DNA from: Halobacillus litoralis
GTDB lineage: Bacteria; Bacillota; Bacilli; Bacillales; Halobacillaceae
Length of the DNA: 64,000 nucleotides
Assembly: GCF_009856355.1 (NCBI RefSeq)
Contig: NZ_WMEW01000006.1
Coordinates: forward strand, 124,001-188,000
Reading direction: 5' to 3'
Below the pieces are notes generated by a model, which worked only from the letters and a program-made list of their open reading frames with translations, searched no databases and was not told the origin of the DNA. Each line of letters begins with the position of its first letter. Position 1 is the stretch's first letter. The translations under genes were made by a program, and so were the position numbers. Shown in pieces: positions 8,669 to 15,801 of the stretch.

Positions 8669-9418
8669 ATGGAAGAACGTATTCAATATTTGGTCCGTTG
8701 GCTGCAGGATAAAGTAGAGGAGGCTGGAGCTGACGGAGCGCTTGTCGGAGTCAGCGGCGGAATCGATTCAGCTGTCGTCTCCTACCTTGTCAAAAAGGCT
8801 TTTCCTGATCAGTCGCTTGGTGTCCTGCTGCCGATCCATAAAAAGATGGAAGAACAGACCGATGCACTTGCTGTGGTAGAAGGAGCGGATCTTGACTATA
8901 TCGGGATCAATTTGACGGACACCTATGAAGCAGCCTATCAGGCAGTGAAGGGGCAGATTGAAGAAAAAGGGGACTGGAATGATGATAAATCCCAGCTCGG
9001 TGGAGCGAATCTGAAAGCACGCCTCAGGATGAGTACCCTGTATGCGGTTGGTAATAACTACAATTATCTTGTTGTCGGAACAGATAATGCCGCTGAGGAT
9101 TATACAGGCTACTTCACAAAATACGGGGATGGCGGCGTCGATCTCGTTCCGTTAATCAATCTGCGGAAAGAAGAAGTCCGGGAAATGGCGGCAGCTCTGG
9201 ATGTTCCTTCCTCCGTTATTGAGAAAAAACCGAGTGCCGAACTGTGGGAAGGCCAGACCGATGAGGATGAGCTCGGCATGTCTTATGATACCATTGACGC
9301 ATACCTGCGCGGGGAGAAGATTGATCCTGAAGATGAGAAAGTATTGAAAGACACACATGAAAAAACGGCTCATAAGCGGCAGATTCCTGCAGGGCCGGAA
9401 AAATACCGGGGAAATTAA
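8669..9418 (+). CDS. nadE: NH3-dependent NAD+ synthetase
   Basis: Final step of NAD synthesis: amidation of deaminoNAD+ using ammonia and ATP. The ATP pyrophosphatase P-loop SGGIDSAVV is at about residues 29-37. LKARLRMSTLYAVGN, GTDNAAEDYTGYFTKYGDGG and KKPSAELWEGQTDEDELG follow, all signature NadE blocks. Length 249 aa, with no glutaminase domain. GAAGGGAG lies 8 nt before ATG 8669. The hydrolase gene starts 2 nt after its stop, so they form an operon. Confidence 0.95.
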   Translation: MEERIQYLVRWLQDKVEEAGADGALVGVSGGIDSAVVSYLVKKAFPDQSLGVLLPIHKKMEEQTDALAVVEGADLDYIGINLTDTYEAAYQAVKGQIEEKGDWNDDKSQLGGANLKARLRMSTLYAVGNNYNYLVVGTDNAAEDYTGYFTKYGDGGVDLVPLINLRKEEVREMAAALDVPSSVIEKKPSAELWEGQTDEDELGMSYDTIDAYLRGEKIDPEDEKVLKDTHEKTAHKRQIPAGPEKYRGN

Positions 9419-9420
9419 TC

Positions 9421-9990
9421 ATGGAAGCATCAACCGCCCTTCTTATCATCGATATGATGAATACATTGGACTTTGACGGGGGAGAGGACTTGTTGGAGAA
9501 TGCTCTTCCTGCGGCCGAGGATCTGCAGAGCTTTAAACAGGAAATAAAAGAGCAGGGAATGCCTGTCATCTACGTGAATGATAACTTCGGACTGTGGCAG
9601 GACAACACCTCCGACATCATTGATGTATGCCGGAAGTCACCGGGTGAGCCGCTTGTGGAGCTGACAGAACCGGATGAGGATGATTTTTTCATTATTAAGC
9701 CGAAGCATTCCGGATTCTTCGGAACCCAGTTGGAAATCCTGTTGAATCAGCTTGGTGTCAGCAGACTGATTCTATCAGGGGTCGCTGGTGATATCTGTGT
9801 GCTGTTTACAGCAAACGATGCGTATATGAGGGAGTATGAGCTGTGGGTGCCCTCCAATCTTTCAGCCTCGGAATCACGTGGGGATAACGACAATGCGATG
9901 AAAATCATCCGGAGATCTCTTGGAGCAGAAACCGCTCCAACCTCCGAAAAGAACCTGGAGGATGTTTTTTCCGTTGACAAACAGACATGA
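9421..9990 (+). CDS. Isochorismatase-family cysteine hydrolase
   Basis: 189-aa alpha/beta hydrolase of the isochorismatase fold. Catalytic triad candidates are Asp10 in LLIIDMMN, Lys in IIKPKHSGFFGT and Cys in SGVAGDICVLFTANDA. The metal-binding DxHxxxH of nicotinamidases is not present (the region reads VNDNFGLWQDN), so despite its position directly after nadE it is probably not a standard PncA. It may hydrolyse another amide; the substrate is unknown. It is translationally close to nadE (2 nt gap). Confidence 0.85.
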   Translation: MEASTALLIIDMMNTLDFDGGEDLLENALPAAEDLQSFKQEIKEQGMPVIYVNDNFGLWQDNTSDIIDVCRKSPGEPLVELTEPDEDDFFIIKPKHSGFFGTQLEILLNQLGVSRLILSGVAGDICVLFTANDAYMREYELWVPSNLSASESRGDNDNAMKIIRRSLGAETAPTSEKNLEDVFSVDKQT

Positions 9991-10002
9991 ATTTCATATA
10001 TT
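9974..10002 (+). promoter_or_regulatory. Sigma-A promoter of the mutS2-like leader
   Basis: TTGACA (9974-9979), 17-bp spacer, TATATT (9997-10002). It overlaps the 3' end of the upstream hydrolase gene and starts an RNA with a leader of about 340 nt. Confidence 0.7.
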
Positions 10003-10061
10003 GAAAAGGATGAATCGTCTGTTCCACGCAGAACGATCCTTAATATAGAGGAGAATGATGT

Positions 10062-10085
10062 ATGAGTGTGGTTGTTCTTAACTAA
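10062..10085 (+). CDS. Putative 7-residue leader peptide MSVVVLN
   Basis: ATG at 10062 has GAGGAG 8 nt upstream and the frame closes after seven codons. Two other ATGs (10055, 10058) are in another frame and too near the ribosome site. The last codons (10072-10083) are a perfect 12-bp complement of 10168-10179, so a ribosome paused here would alter leader folding. This is the design of translation-sensing attenuators; the inducer is unknown. Confidence 0.5.
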   Translation: MSVVVLN

Positions 10086-10347
10086 TCCATGAACTGGATA
10101 CGTTTCTAAACTGGTGTAAAAAGTGTGCCCGGATGCATGCTTATTTAAGTGACGCCTTTTTAGGAACAGTTAAGAACAAGCATAAGCATAGCCTGGACAG
10201 ATGCGTCTTTGAAGCTGTGGCTGCTTTTTCAGCCCCGGCTTCTTTTCGTATCCCGTGGAACAGACGACGTTCACACAAAGTCCGCGATGAGCTTATTTCA
10301 GCTTGCCGCGGGCTTTTTTATATGGATAACAACAGGAGGCGTTCCCA
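10086..10347 (+). promoter_or_regulatory. Attenuator leader of the mutS2-like gene
   Basis: Gene-free leader of about 260 nt. It holds, in order: a segment (10168-10179) complementary to the leader-peptide codons; hairpin one at 10211-10242 (GAAGCTGTGGCTG / CAGCCCCGGCTTC) followed by TTCTTTTC; and hairpin two at 10279-10319 (AGTCCGCG / CGCGGGCT plus inner AGCT/AGCT) followed by TTTTTT. The second ends only 14 nt before the GGAGG of the structural gene, so most transcripts would terminate unless the fold is changed. Confidence 0.65.
10279..10319 (+). terminator. Attenuator terminator before the mutS2-like gene
   Basis: Stem AGTCCGCG / CGCGGGCT (one G-T pair) with an inner AGCT stem, then six T. 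It lies between the promoter and the coding region, which makes it an attenuator rather than an end-of-operon terminator. Confidence 0.75.
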
Positions 10348-12258
10348 TTGAACGAACAAACATTTCAAGTGTTGGAATATGACGCGATTTTACAAAGGGT
10401 AGCTGAGCACGCCCATACAGAGTCGGGGAAGAAGACGATCCTTGAGTTGAGACCGATTTATGATCAAAGGAGACTTGAAGTCATGCATAAGGAGGTAGAG
10501 GAGGCCAAGGCCATTCTCGCCACCCAGAGCCGTGTCCCGCTTCATACTCTCGGTGACATTCAAGGAATGCTTGAGCAGGGGAAAAAAGGCTTGTATCTTC
10601 AGCCGAGGCAGCTGATGATCCTTCTTTCCTTCCTGGATCATATGACGAAAATGAAACGGTTTATGAAGGGGCAGCAGATGATTGCTCCAAGGATTGCTCT
10701 TTATGCTGAGTCGATGGCCGAACTGACTGGATTAGAAGAAGATATCGCCTCATCGGTCCGGCATGGAAGGGTGGACGACCATGCTTCGAAGGAGCTTGCG
10801 AAAATCAGGAGGAAAAAAGAGAAAAAAGCGGAAGAAATCAAGGACCGGATGAGCAGTCTGGCTAAAAAATATGCGACCATCATGCAGGAGCCGCGTCCCA
10901 TGGATAAGGGCGGCCGGTGGACGCTGCCGATCAAGCGGGAGCAGCGCACAAAAATGAAAGGGACCGTGCTGGACCAGTCTGCGTCCGGAGCCACTCTTTT
11001 TGTCGAACCGGAAGAAGTGACCCGTCTTCAGGAAGATCTCCAGCTATTGATTTTCAGTGAGGAGCAGGAAGTCGAGCAGATCTTATATACGTTGACAGGA
11101 GAGGTGCTGGAGCACGAGCAGGACCTCTCTATCGCTGTCGAGACCATGCATCAGTATGATGTTTTATTTGCTAAAGCTAAATACAGCCGATGGACAGCAG
11201 CCCATACCCCCATCTTTTCTGATCATGTGTTGAAAATCAATAAGGGCAGACACCCGATGCTCGGGGAGAAGGCTGTTCCGCTGACCCTTCATATGGAGGA
11301 TGGGGAGCAGGCGCTTCTTATTACGGGTCCGAATACCGGTGGGAAAACCGTTACCTTGAAGACGGTCGGCCTGTTCTGTCTGATGGCCCAGTCAGGGCTT
11401 CACATTCCTGCAGAAGCGGGCAGTGTTCTTCCATTATATCAGTCGATTTATGTAGATATCGGAGACGGACAGAGCATTGAAGAGAACTTGAGCACGTTCA
11501 GTTCGCGATTGACGAACTTGATTGATATTTTACAGAAAGCGAACGATCATTCGCTGTTGTTATTAGATGAAATCGGATCCGGGACAGAGCCGGGTGAGGG
11601 AATGGGGCTCGCAACAGCCATCCTTGATCAGCTGGCTTCCAAAGGATCGGATATTCTGGCTACGACTCATTATAGTGAAATGAAAGCTTATGCGAAGGAG
11701 AAGGAAGGATTCATCAACGGGGCGATGGCTTTTGATCTGGAAACCTTGAAGCCTACCTATCAGCTTCAGACGGGTACAGCTGGGGAGAGCCAGGCGTTTG
11801 ATATCGCTTATAAACTTGGGCTGCATCCGGATATTCTGAACCACGCTCACAGGATCACCTATAATGAAGAGTCTTCTTATAAGCTTGGGGATGATCAACG
11901 GAAACATTCTTCTTATGCTGATCAGGTGGCTGTCAACCGCTATAAGAAGAACCGGAAACGGAACGACGGCAGACAGCAGCCTTCTTTCAAAATGGGCGAT
12001 AATGTGCATGTCCCTGATTCGGAAGCTGCCGGTATCGTCTATAAAGGACCAGATGCCAGGGGCAATTACGTTGTCCAGGTGAAAGGGGAAAAACAGACGT
12101 ACAACCATAAACGGTTGAAACTGCACATCCCGGCTGAAGAGCTTTATCCGGAAGGTTATGATTTTGATATCATCTTCAAATCGAAGGAGTACAGGAAAAT
12201 CGACCGGATGATGAACCGCAAATATGTGGAAGGGCTCACCCTGGATGAGGAAGAGTAG
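10348..12258 (+). CDS. MutS2-like ATPase without Smr domain
   Basis: 636-aa protein of the MutS2 group. A helical core/clamp (1-300) with a lysine/glutamate-rich coiled coil (145-175) precedes the MutS ATPase: Walker A GPNTGGKTVTLK near 327, SIEENLSTFSSR, Walker B LLLLDEIGSGTEPGEG near 406, and TTHYSEMKAYA. A KOW-like tail (GDNVHVPDSEAAGIVYKGP) follows. The C-terminal Smr nuclease domain of full MutS2 is absent, and the protein is about 150 aa shorter. MutS2 proteins are known to act on collided ribosomes; a translation-sensing leader upstream fits a ribosome role better than mismatch repair (inference). TTG start with AGGAGG 8 nt upstream. Confidence 0.85.
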   Translation: MNEQTFQVLEYDAILQRVAEHAHTESGKKTILELRPIYDQRRLEVMHKEVEEAKAILATQSRVPLHTLGDIQGMLEQGKKGLYLQPRQLMILLSFLDHMTKMKRFMKGQQMIAPRIALYAESMAELTGLEEDIASSVRHGRVDDHASKELAKIRRKKEKKAEEIKDRMSSLAKKYATIMQEPRPMDKGGRWTLPIKREQRTKMKGTVLDQSASGATLFVEPEEVTRLQEDLQLLIFSEEQEVEQILYTLTGEVLEHEQDLSIAVETMHQYDVLFAKAKYSRWTAAHTPIFSDHVLKINKGRHPMLGEKAVPLTLHMEDGEQALLITGPNTGGKTVTLKTVGLFCLMAQSGLHIPAEAGSVLPLYQSIYVDIGDGQSIEENLSTFSSRLTNLIDILQKANDHSLLLLDEIGSGTEPGEGMGLATAILDQLASKGSDILATTHYSEMKAYAKEKEGFINGAMAFDLETLKPTYQLQTGTAGESQAFDIAYKLGLHPDILNHAHRITYNEESSYKLGDDQRKHSSYADQVAVNRYKKNRKRNDGRQQPSFKMGDNVHVPDSEAAGIVYKGPDARGNYVVQVKGEKQTYNHKRLKLHIPAEELYPEGYDFDIIFKSKEYRKIDRMMNRKYVEGLTLDEEE

Positions 12259-12335
12259 AGCCGGCGGAATTCTGTCTGGAATCTTTATTCCGTGGTATGC
12301 TTAAAGGAACTTAAGATGATAAGGGAGGTCTCTGT

Positions 12336-13022
12336 ATGAAGAGAAAGAGGATATGGACTGCCGGCATCATTGTTCTGCTTTTAGCGGTAATGTTCGCTGT
12401 ACCTGAGATCTACTCCTATGTAACAGAGCGGAATTATGAGAGTGAGGAAGTGGCTGCTTCAGAAGTTCCGGAAGGGTATGAAACAGCTACGCTGGCCGGC
12501 GGGTGTTTCTGGTGTATGGAGCCCCCGTTTGAAAAACTGAAGGGTGTCCACAGCGTCGTCTCCGGCTACACCGGCGGAGATGTGGAAAATCCGACCTACG
12601 AAGAAGTGTCTTCCGGCGGCACCGGCCACATCGAATCGGTGCAGGTCTACTTTGACCCTGAAGTTATATCCTATGATCAGATTCTTGATGTTTTCTGGAA
12701 GCAGATCAATCCGACCGATGATGAAGGACAGTTTGTAGACCGTGGTTATCAATATACAACGGCGGTATTTTATCATAATGAACAACAGAAACAGACAGCT
12801 GAACAGTCCCGTAGAGAGCTGGGGCAGTCCGGCCGCTTCGATCAGGACATCGTCACACCGGTCGTTGAAGCAGAGACGTTTTACCGGGCGGAAGAATACC
12901 ATCAGGATTATTATAAGAAGAATAAACTCCGTTACGACTACTACCGCGGAAATTCCGGGCGTGACCAGTACCTTGAAGATACGTGGGGGGAAGATCTGAA
13001 GATCGATCTTCCAAAAAAATAA
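12336..13022 (+). CDS. msrA: Peptide methionine sulfoxide reductase A, membrane-anchored
   Basis: Reduces methionine-S-sulfoxide. The catalytic motif GCFWCMEPPFEKLKGV is near residue 56, followed by GYTGG and the HIESVQVYFDP block. Unlike the usual cytoplasmic enzyme, it begins with a 25-residue N-terminal hydrophobic segment (WTAGIIVLLLAVMFAVPEIYSYV) after basic residues, with no lipobox or clear cleavage site. The enzyme is therefore probably displayed outside the membrane to repair surface proteins (inference). ATG 12336 has GGGAGG upstream. A strong terminator follows. Confidence 0.92.
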   Translation: MKRKRIWTAGIIVLLLAVMFAVPEIYSYVTERNYESEEVAASEVPEGYETATLAGGCFWCMEPPFEKLKGVHSVVSGYTGGDVENPTYEEVSSGGTGHIESVQVYFDPEVISYDQILDVFWKQINPTDDEGQFVDRGYQYTTAVFYHNEQQKQTAEQSRRELGQSGRFDQDIVTPVVEAETFYRAEEYHQDYYKKNKLRYDYYRGNSGRDQYLEDTWGEDLKIDLPKK

Positions 13023-13031
13023 CGGCAGAAA

Positions 13032-13066
13032 AAAAGCCTTTCCGCTTTGAAGCGGAAAGGCTTTTT
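13032..13066 (+). terminator. msrA terminator, bidirectional
   Basis: Stem AAAAGCCTTTCCGCTT / AAGCGGAAAGGCTTTTT with a three-base loop. The stop codon of the convergent small ORF overlaps its T-run. Confidence 0.88.
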
Positions 13067-13190
13067 AATACTGCTTCGTTTCCTGAGGCATCTCACGATT
13101 AGCATCTACTTCAGGATCTATATTGGTGTATCCTACATAACTGAAACCAAGCACAATGATTACTAATACCGCCATTAAAAATCTACGCAT
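13065..13190 (-). CDS. Small exported or membrane-anchored protein (41 aa)
   Basis: A short ORF with a basic start MRRF, a hydrophobic segment (LMAVLVIIVLGFSYVGY) and a short acidic tail ending PQETKQY. GGAGG lies 9 nt before ATG 13190, and the ORF ends exactly in the shared terminator, which supports it being a real gene. No family recognised. It could be an N-anchored extracytoplasmic micro-protein. Confidence 0.6.
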   Translation of the reverse strand: MRRFLMAVLVIIVLGFSYVGYTNIDPEVDANREMPQETKQY

Positions 13191-13291
13191 CTTTCTATTC
13201 CTCCATCACTGCAGCCTTGTCGGCGTTCTGCAGCCTCCTGCTTCTTTTATTGTAAGCATTCCTTGAAAAGAACACAAGGTCCTGATGGATA

Positions 13292-13606
13292 TTATGAAAC
13301 CAATTTCAATCCGATGATTCCGGTAAGGATACAGGCGATAAACAGCATCCGTTTCGGTGTCGCTTTCTCATTAAAAAAGAGGATGCCGAGCAGGACGGTT
13401 CCTGCCGACCCGATCCCCGTCCAGATCGCATAAGCTGTTCCGATTGGCAGGTGATTCAATGACAAAGAGAGGAAATAGAGACTCCCGCTCATCGCAATGG
13501 CGGCACCGATCGTCGGCAGCTTCTTTTTAAACCCTTCGGATAACTTTAAAAAGAACATGGAAGTCATTTCTCCAGTTCCTGCGAGTACTAAGAAAATCCA
13601 AGCCAT
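13292..13606 (-). CDS. SMR-family efflux subunit (second of pair)
   Basis: 104-aa, four-helix small multidrug resistance protein. The membrane-embedded glutamate is in GTGEMTSMFFLKLSEGF; YAIWTGIGSAGTVLLG is the conserved SMR helix 3 signature. It starts 1 nt after the previous SMR gene ends, so the two probably form a heterodimeric pump of the YkkCD/YvdRS kind, controlled by the TetR gene at the head of the operon. Substrate (quaternary amines, guanidinium or other) is not decided by sequence. Confidence 0.9.
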   Translation of the reverse strand: MAWIFLVLAGTGEMTSMFFLKLSEGFKKKLPTIGAAIAMSGSLYFLSLSLNHLPIGTAYAIWTGIGSAGTVLLGILFFNEKATPKRMLFIACILTGIIGLKLVS

Positions 13607-13607
13607 G

Positions 13608-13952
13608 TTATCCCTCCTGCGCCTGACTTGATGAAGCTGAATCTGTCATTTTCAATCCGATAATGCCTGTAATCAGCAGCACAATAAAGAATATTTTCCC
13701 TATACCCCCGGAGTCACCGAGGAAAAGCATGCCGATCAGTGCTGTTCCAACAGCCCCCACCCCGGTGAAGATGGCGTAGCTTGTGCCTACGTCCAGGCTT
13801 TTTAAGGCTATCGTGAACAGAGCAAAGCTGATCACGATGCAGATGACGGTGATCGTGGAGTAAAGGGGGACGGTGAAGCCTTCGGACAGCTTCAACCCGA
13901 CCGCCCAGGCGATTTCAAACAGAGCACCGACAAACAAATAGATCCATGGCAT
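13608..13952 (-). CDS. SMR-family efflux subunit (first of pair)
   Basis: 114-aa, four-helix SMR protein. ALFEIAWAVGLKLSEGF carries the essential glutamate, and YAIFTGVGAVGTALIG is the helix 3 signature. It has a slightly longer hydrophilic C-terminus (SASSSQAQEG) than its partner, a usual asymmetry in paired SMR pumps. ATG 13952 follows the tetR stop by 1 nt with AGGAGG upstream inside the tetR end; translation is therefore coupled. Confidence 0.9.
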   Translation of the reverse strand: MPWIYLFVGALFEIAWAVGLKLSEGFTVPLYSTITVICIVISFALFTIALKSLDVGTSYAIFTGVGAVGTALIGMLFLGDSGGIGKIFFIVLLITGIIGLKMTDSASSSQAQEG

Positions 13953-13953
13953 A

Positions 13954-14547
13954 TTACGATCCCTCCTGATGATGTGTCTGGATGCCGAGCCAGAAGATTT
14001 CCCAGCTGCTGTGCTGGCGTTGCTCGAATACATCCTGATCATAGTAGTTTTCTTCTAAGAACAGACCGTCAATTAACGTATAAAAAGCGGAAGTAAGCGT
14101 ATCTGTAGAAAGAGGACGGATTTTCTTTTCCGCTATTCCTTTTTCCATGATCGGTTCAATGACAGTGGTCATTTGATCTTCCACCATAAGGAATACCTCT
14201 TTGATTTCAGCTGTAAACTTTTCAGGTGGGAAGAAGGTGACACGCTTAAAAAAAAGCCCTTCTGTGGAATGGGCCATGCGCTCTAAATAAAACCGATAGA
14301 ATTGATGGAGCTGTTTCTTCACAGGCATTCCTTCCAGTTCAGGGGCCTGCTCAAGGATGCGTTTCCTTTCCATGTCTCCGACGTAATGAAGAACATCGAG
14401 AAAGATGGCATCTTTATTGTCAAAGTGATTATAAAGAGATGGTTTCTTGATGCCTACAGCATCGGCGATCATGGTCAATGATGTATTTTCGTAGCCGAGC
14501 CTGGCAAAAAGCCGTAAACTTTCCTGTCTTACTTTATCTTTGGTCAT
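13954..14547 (-). CDS. TetR-family repressor of the SMR pair
   Basis: 197-aa regulator. N-terminal helix-turn-helix: SLTMIADAVGIKKPSLYNHFDNKDAIF (about residues 23-50) after the helix RQESLRLFARLGYENT. The ligand domain has no close match I can name. It heads the operon and is preceded by a 16-bp perfect palindrome that probably is its own operator, so it likely represses itself and the two exporters until a ligand binds. Confidence 0.9.
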   Translation of the reverse strand: MTKDKVRQESLRLFARLGYENTSLTMIADAVGIKKPSLYNHFDNKDAIFLDVLHYVGDMERKRILEQAPELEGMPVKKQLHQFYRFYLERMAHSTEGLFFKRVTFFPPEKFTAEIKEVFLMVEDQMTTVIEPIMEKGIAEKKIRPLSTDTLTSAFYTLIDGLFLEENYYDQDVFEQRQHSSWEIFWLGIQTHHQEGS

Positions 14548-14569
14548 AGGATCATCCTTCTGTATACAA

Positions 14570-14585
14570 ACTAACGGTCGTTAGT
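14570..14585. promoter_or_regulatory. TetR operator palindrome
   Basis: ACTAACGGTCGTTAGT has 7-bp perfectly complementary arms around a GT centre, 23 bp upstream of the tetR start codon. Position and symmetry fit autorepression. Confidence 0.65.
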
Positions 14586-14737
14586 CTTTATTGTAGCACG
14601 CTTTAATTTTTGAGTCCAGTTCACCGCTGTTTCGACATGTTTAGTCAAGAGGTGTAAAGGGAACAATAACTCAAAAGGGGCAGCAGACAGAAGAGAATGT
14701 CTCTATAGAGAATTCCAAGTAGAAGGGGTTTGAGTGG

Positions 14738-14944
14738 GTGAATCAGTACAGACTCGATCGATACGAAGGTTCATACGCAATCCTTGTCGAGGATTCAGAG
14801 TTTCAGAATGAATTGTACGTGTTGAAAGAACGACTGATCGGTTTTGTTAAGCCGGGAGACTGCCTGGAAATTGAATTTGATACGATAGGAAACTTAAAGC
14901 ACGTTGCTATTATATCTACACCTGACAAAATGGAAAAAGCATAA
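14738..14944 (+). CDS. DUF3006-like small protein
   Basis: 68-aa acidic, soluble protein. It opens with YRLDRYEGSYAILVEDSEFQ and contains IGFVKPGDCLEIEFD, the beta-strand pattern (R-x-E-G-x-x-A-V) of DUF3006 family proteins in Bacilli. GTG start at 14738; the ribosome site (GAAGGGG) is about 12 nt upstream and not ideal. It is followed immediately by a long terminator. Function unknown. Confidence 0.65.
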   Translation: MNQYRLDRYEGSYAILVEDSEFQNELYVLKERLIGFVKPGDCLEIEFDTIGNLKHVAIISTPDKMEKA

Positions 14945-14995
14945 AAAGAGTGCGTCATCATTGTTCAAAACAGAACCTGATGACGCACTCTTTTT
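14944..14995 (+). terminator. Terminator
   Basis: Long stem AAAAGAGTGCGTCATCA / TGATGACGCACTCTTTTT with a 17-nt loop, then T-rich sequence. Confidence 0.85.
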
Positions 14996-15041
14996 ATTTT
15001 CAACCGTCCATCCCGGCCGCAGCTTTTAAGGAGGCTAAGGT

Positions 15042-15770
15042 ATGATTGTTCAAAAAGCCATGGATCTTCTGGATGAAGGGGTATTGATTTCAGACGATCA
15101 GTTCATCATTACTTATACGAATCCGGCATTTATGGAGTTGTTTCAGCTTCAGGGGGGTGCAGTAACAGGAGAATCCCTTCATCATCTCTTCCCTGACATT
15201 GATCAGGAAAAGAGAGTCGTTACCAATTCAACGAAGAACCAGCAGCCGGTGGTGATCGACCATTATCCGATGCGCTGGAAGGGGAAGGCGTATGTATTCA
15301 AAATTCATACGAAACCTTTTACATACGAAGGGAGAACCTACAACCTGACCCGTGTTTTTGACAAAACGGAATCGTACAACAGAGAAAAGCAGCTGATTCA
15401 CATGATTGAGGAAATGACGGCGAACGTCGTAAAAGTGGCTGATGGTTTTGCACTGCTTCCACTGCAGCCGATCTTAAGAGATGAACAGAAGGAGGTTCTG
15501 CTGACCCGTGTTCCGGAGCTCTGCCAAAACCAGCGGATTGACCGTCTGGCGGTAGAGTTTTCGGGCATTGTATCGGTGGAGGATGAATGGGTGCATCTGT
15601 TGAGGGATTTAGTTGTCAGCCTTCAGCTTCTTGGCATTGAAGTCGTCCTTGCCGGTATGCGTCCACAGGTGGTGATGCAGTTCACTCAGAACAGGATCAG
15701 CCTGGCAGGGGTGCGTACATTCAGGAATCTTCCCCAAGCCGCCGACTACTTTTTGAAAAAGCGGAAATGA
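15042..15770 (+). CDS. PAS-STAS sensory protein (RsbR-like)
   Basis: 242 aa: an N-terminal PAS domain (about 1-115; GVLISDDQFIITYTNPAFMELF) and a C-terminal STAS domain (about 135-240; LAVEFSGIVSVEDEW, then LGIEVVLAGMRPQVVMQF). This is the architecture of stressosome RsbR paralogues. The phosphorylatable Thr/Ser that RsbR carries after the D-x-T/S-G motif is not obvious here (SGIVSVED), so it may be a non-phosphorylated adaptor or a light/redox sensor of the YtvA type without the LOV cysteine. AAGGAGG lies 6 nt upstream. Single gene. Confidence 0.8.
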   Translation: MIVQKAMDLLDEGVLISDDQFIITYTNPAFMELFQLQGGAVTGESLHHLFPDIDQEKRVVTNSTKNQQPVVIDHYPMRWKGKAYVFKIHTKPFTYEGRTYNLTRVFDKTESYNREKQLIHMIEEMTANVVKVADGFALLPLQPILRDEQKEVLLTRVPELCQNQRIDRLAVEFSGIVSVEDEWVHLLRDLVVSLQLLGIEVVLAGMRPQVVMQFTQNRISLAGVRTFRNLPQAADYFLKKRK

Positions 15771-15800
15771 AAAGGAGGCGCCTGTGTCAGGCGCCTCTTA
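15771..15800. terminator. Bidirectional terminator hairpin
   Basis: GAGGCGCCTG / CAGGCGCCTC stem with a 3-nt loop between two convergent genes. T-tracts are short on both sides (TTATT on plus, CCTTTTC on minus). Confidence 0.65.
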
Positions 15801-15801
15801 T

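Noticed and set aside
10133..10351. 72-codon open frame in the mutS2-like leader
   Set aside because: It runs through both terminator hairpins, lacks a ribosome site and has no protein-like composition. The leader is better explained as an attenuator.
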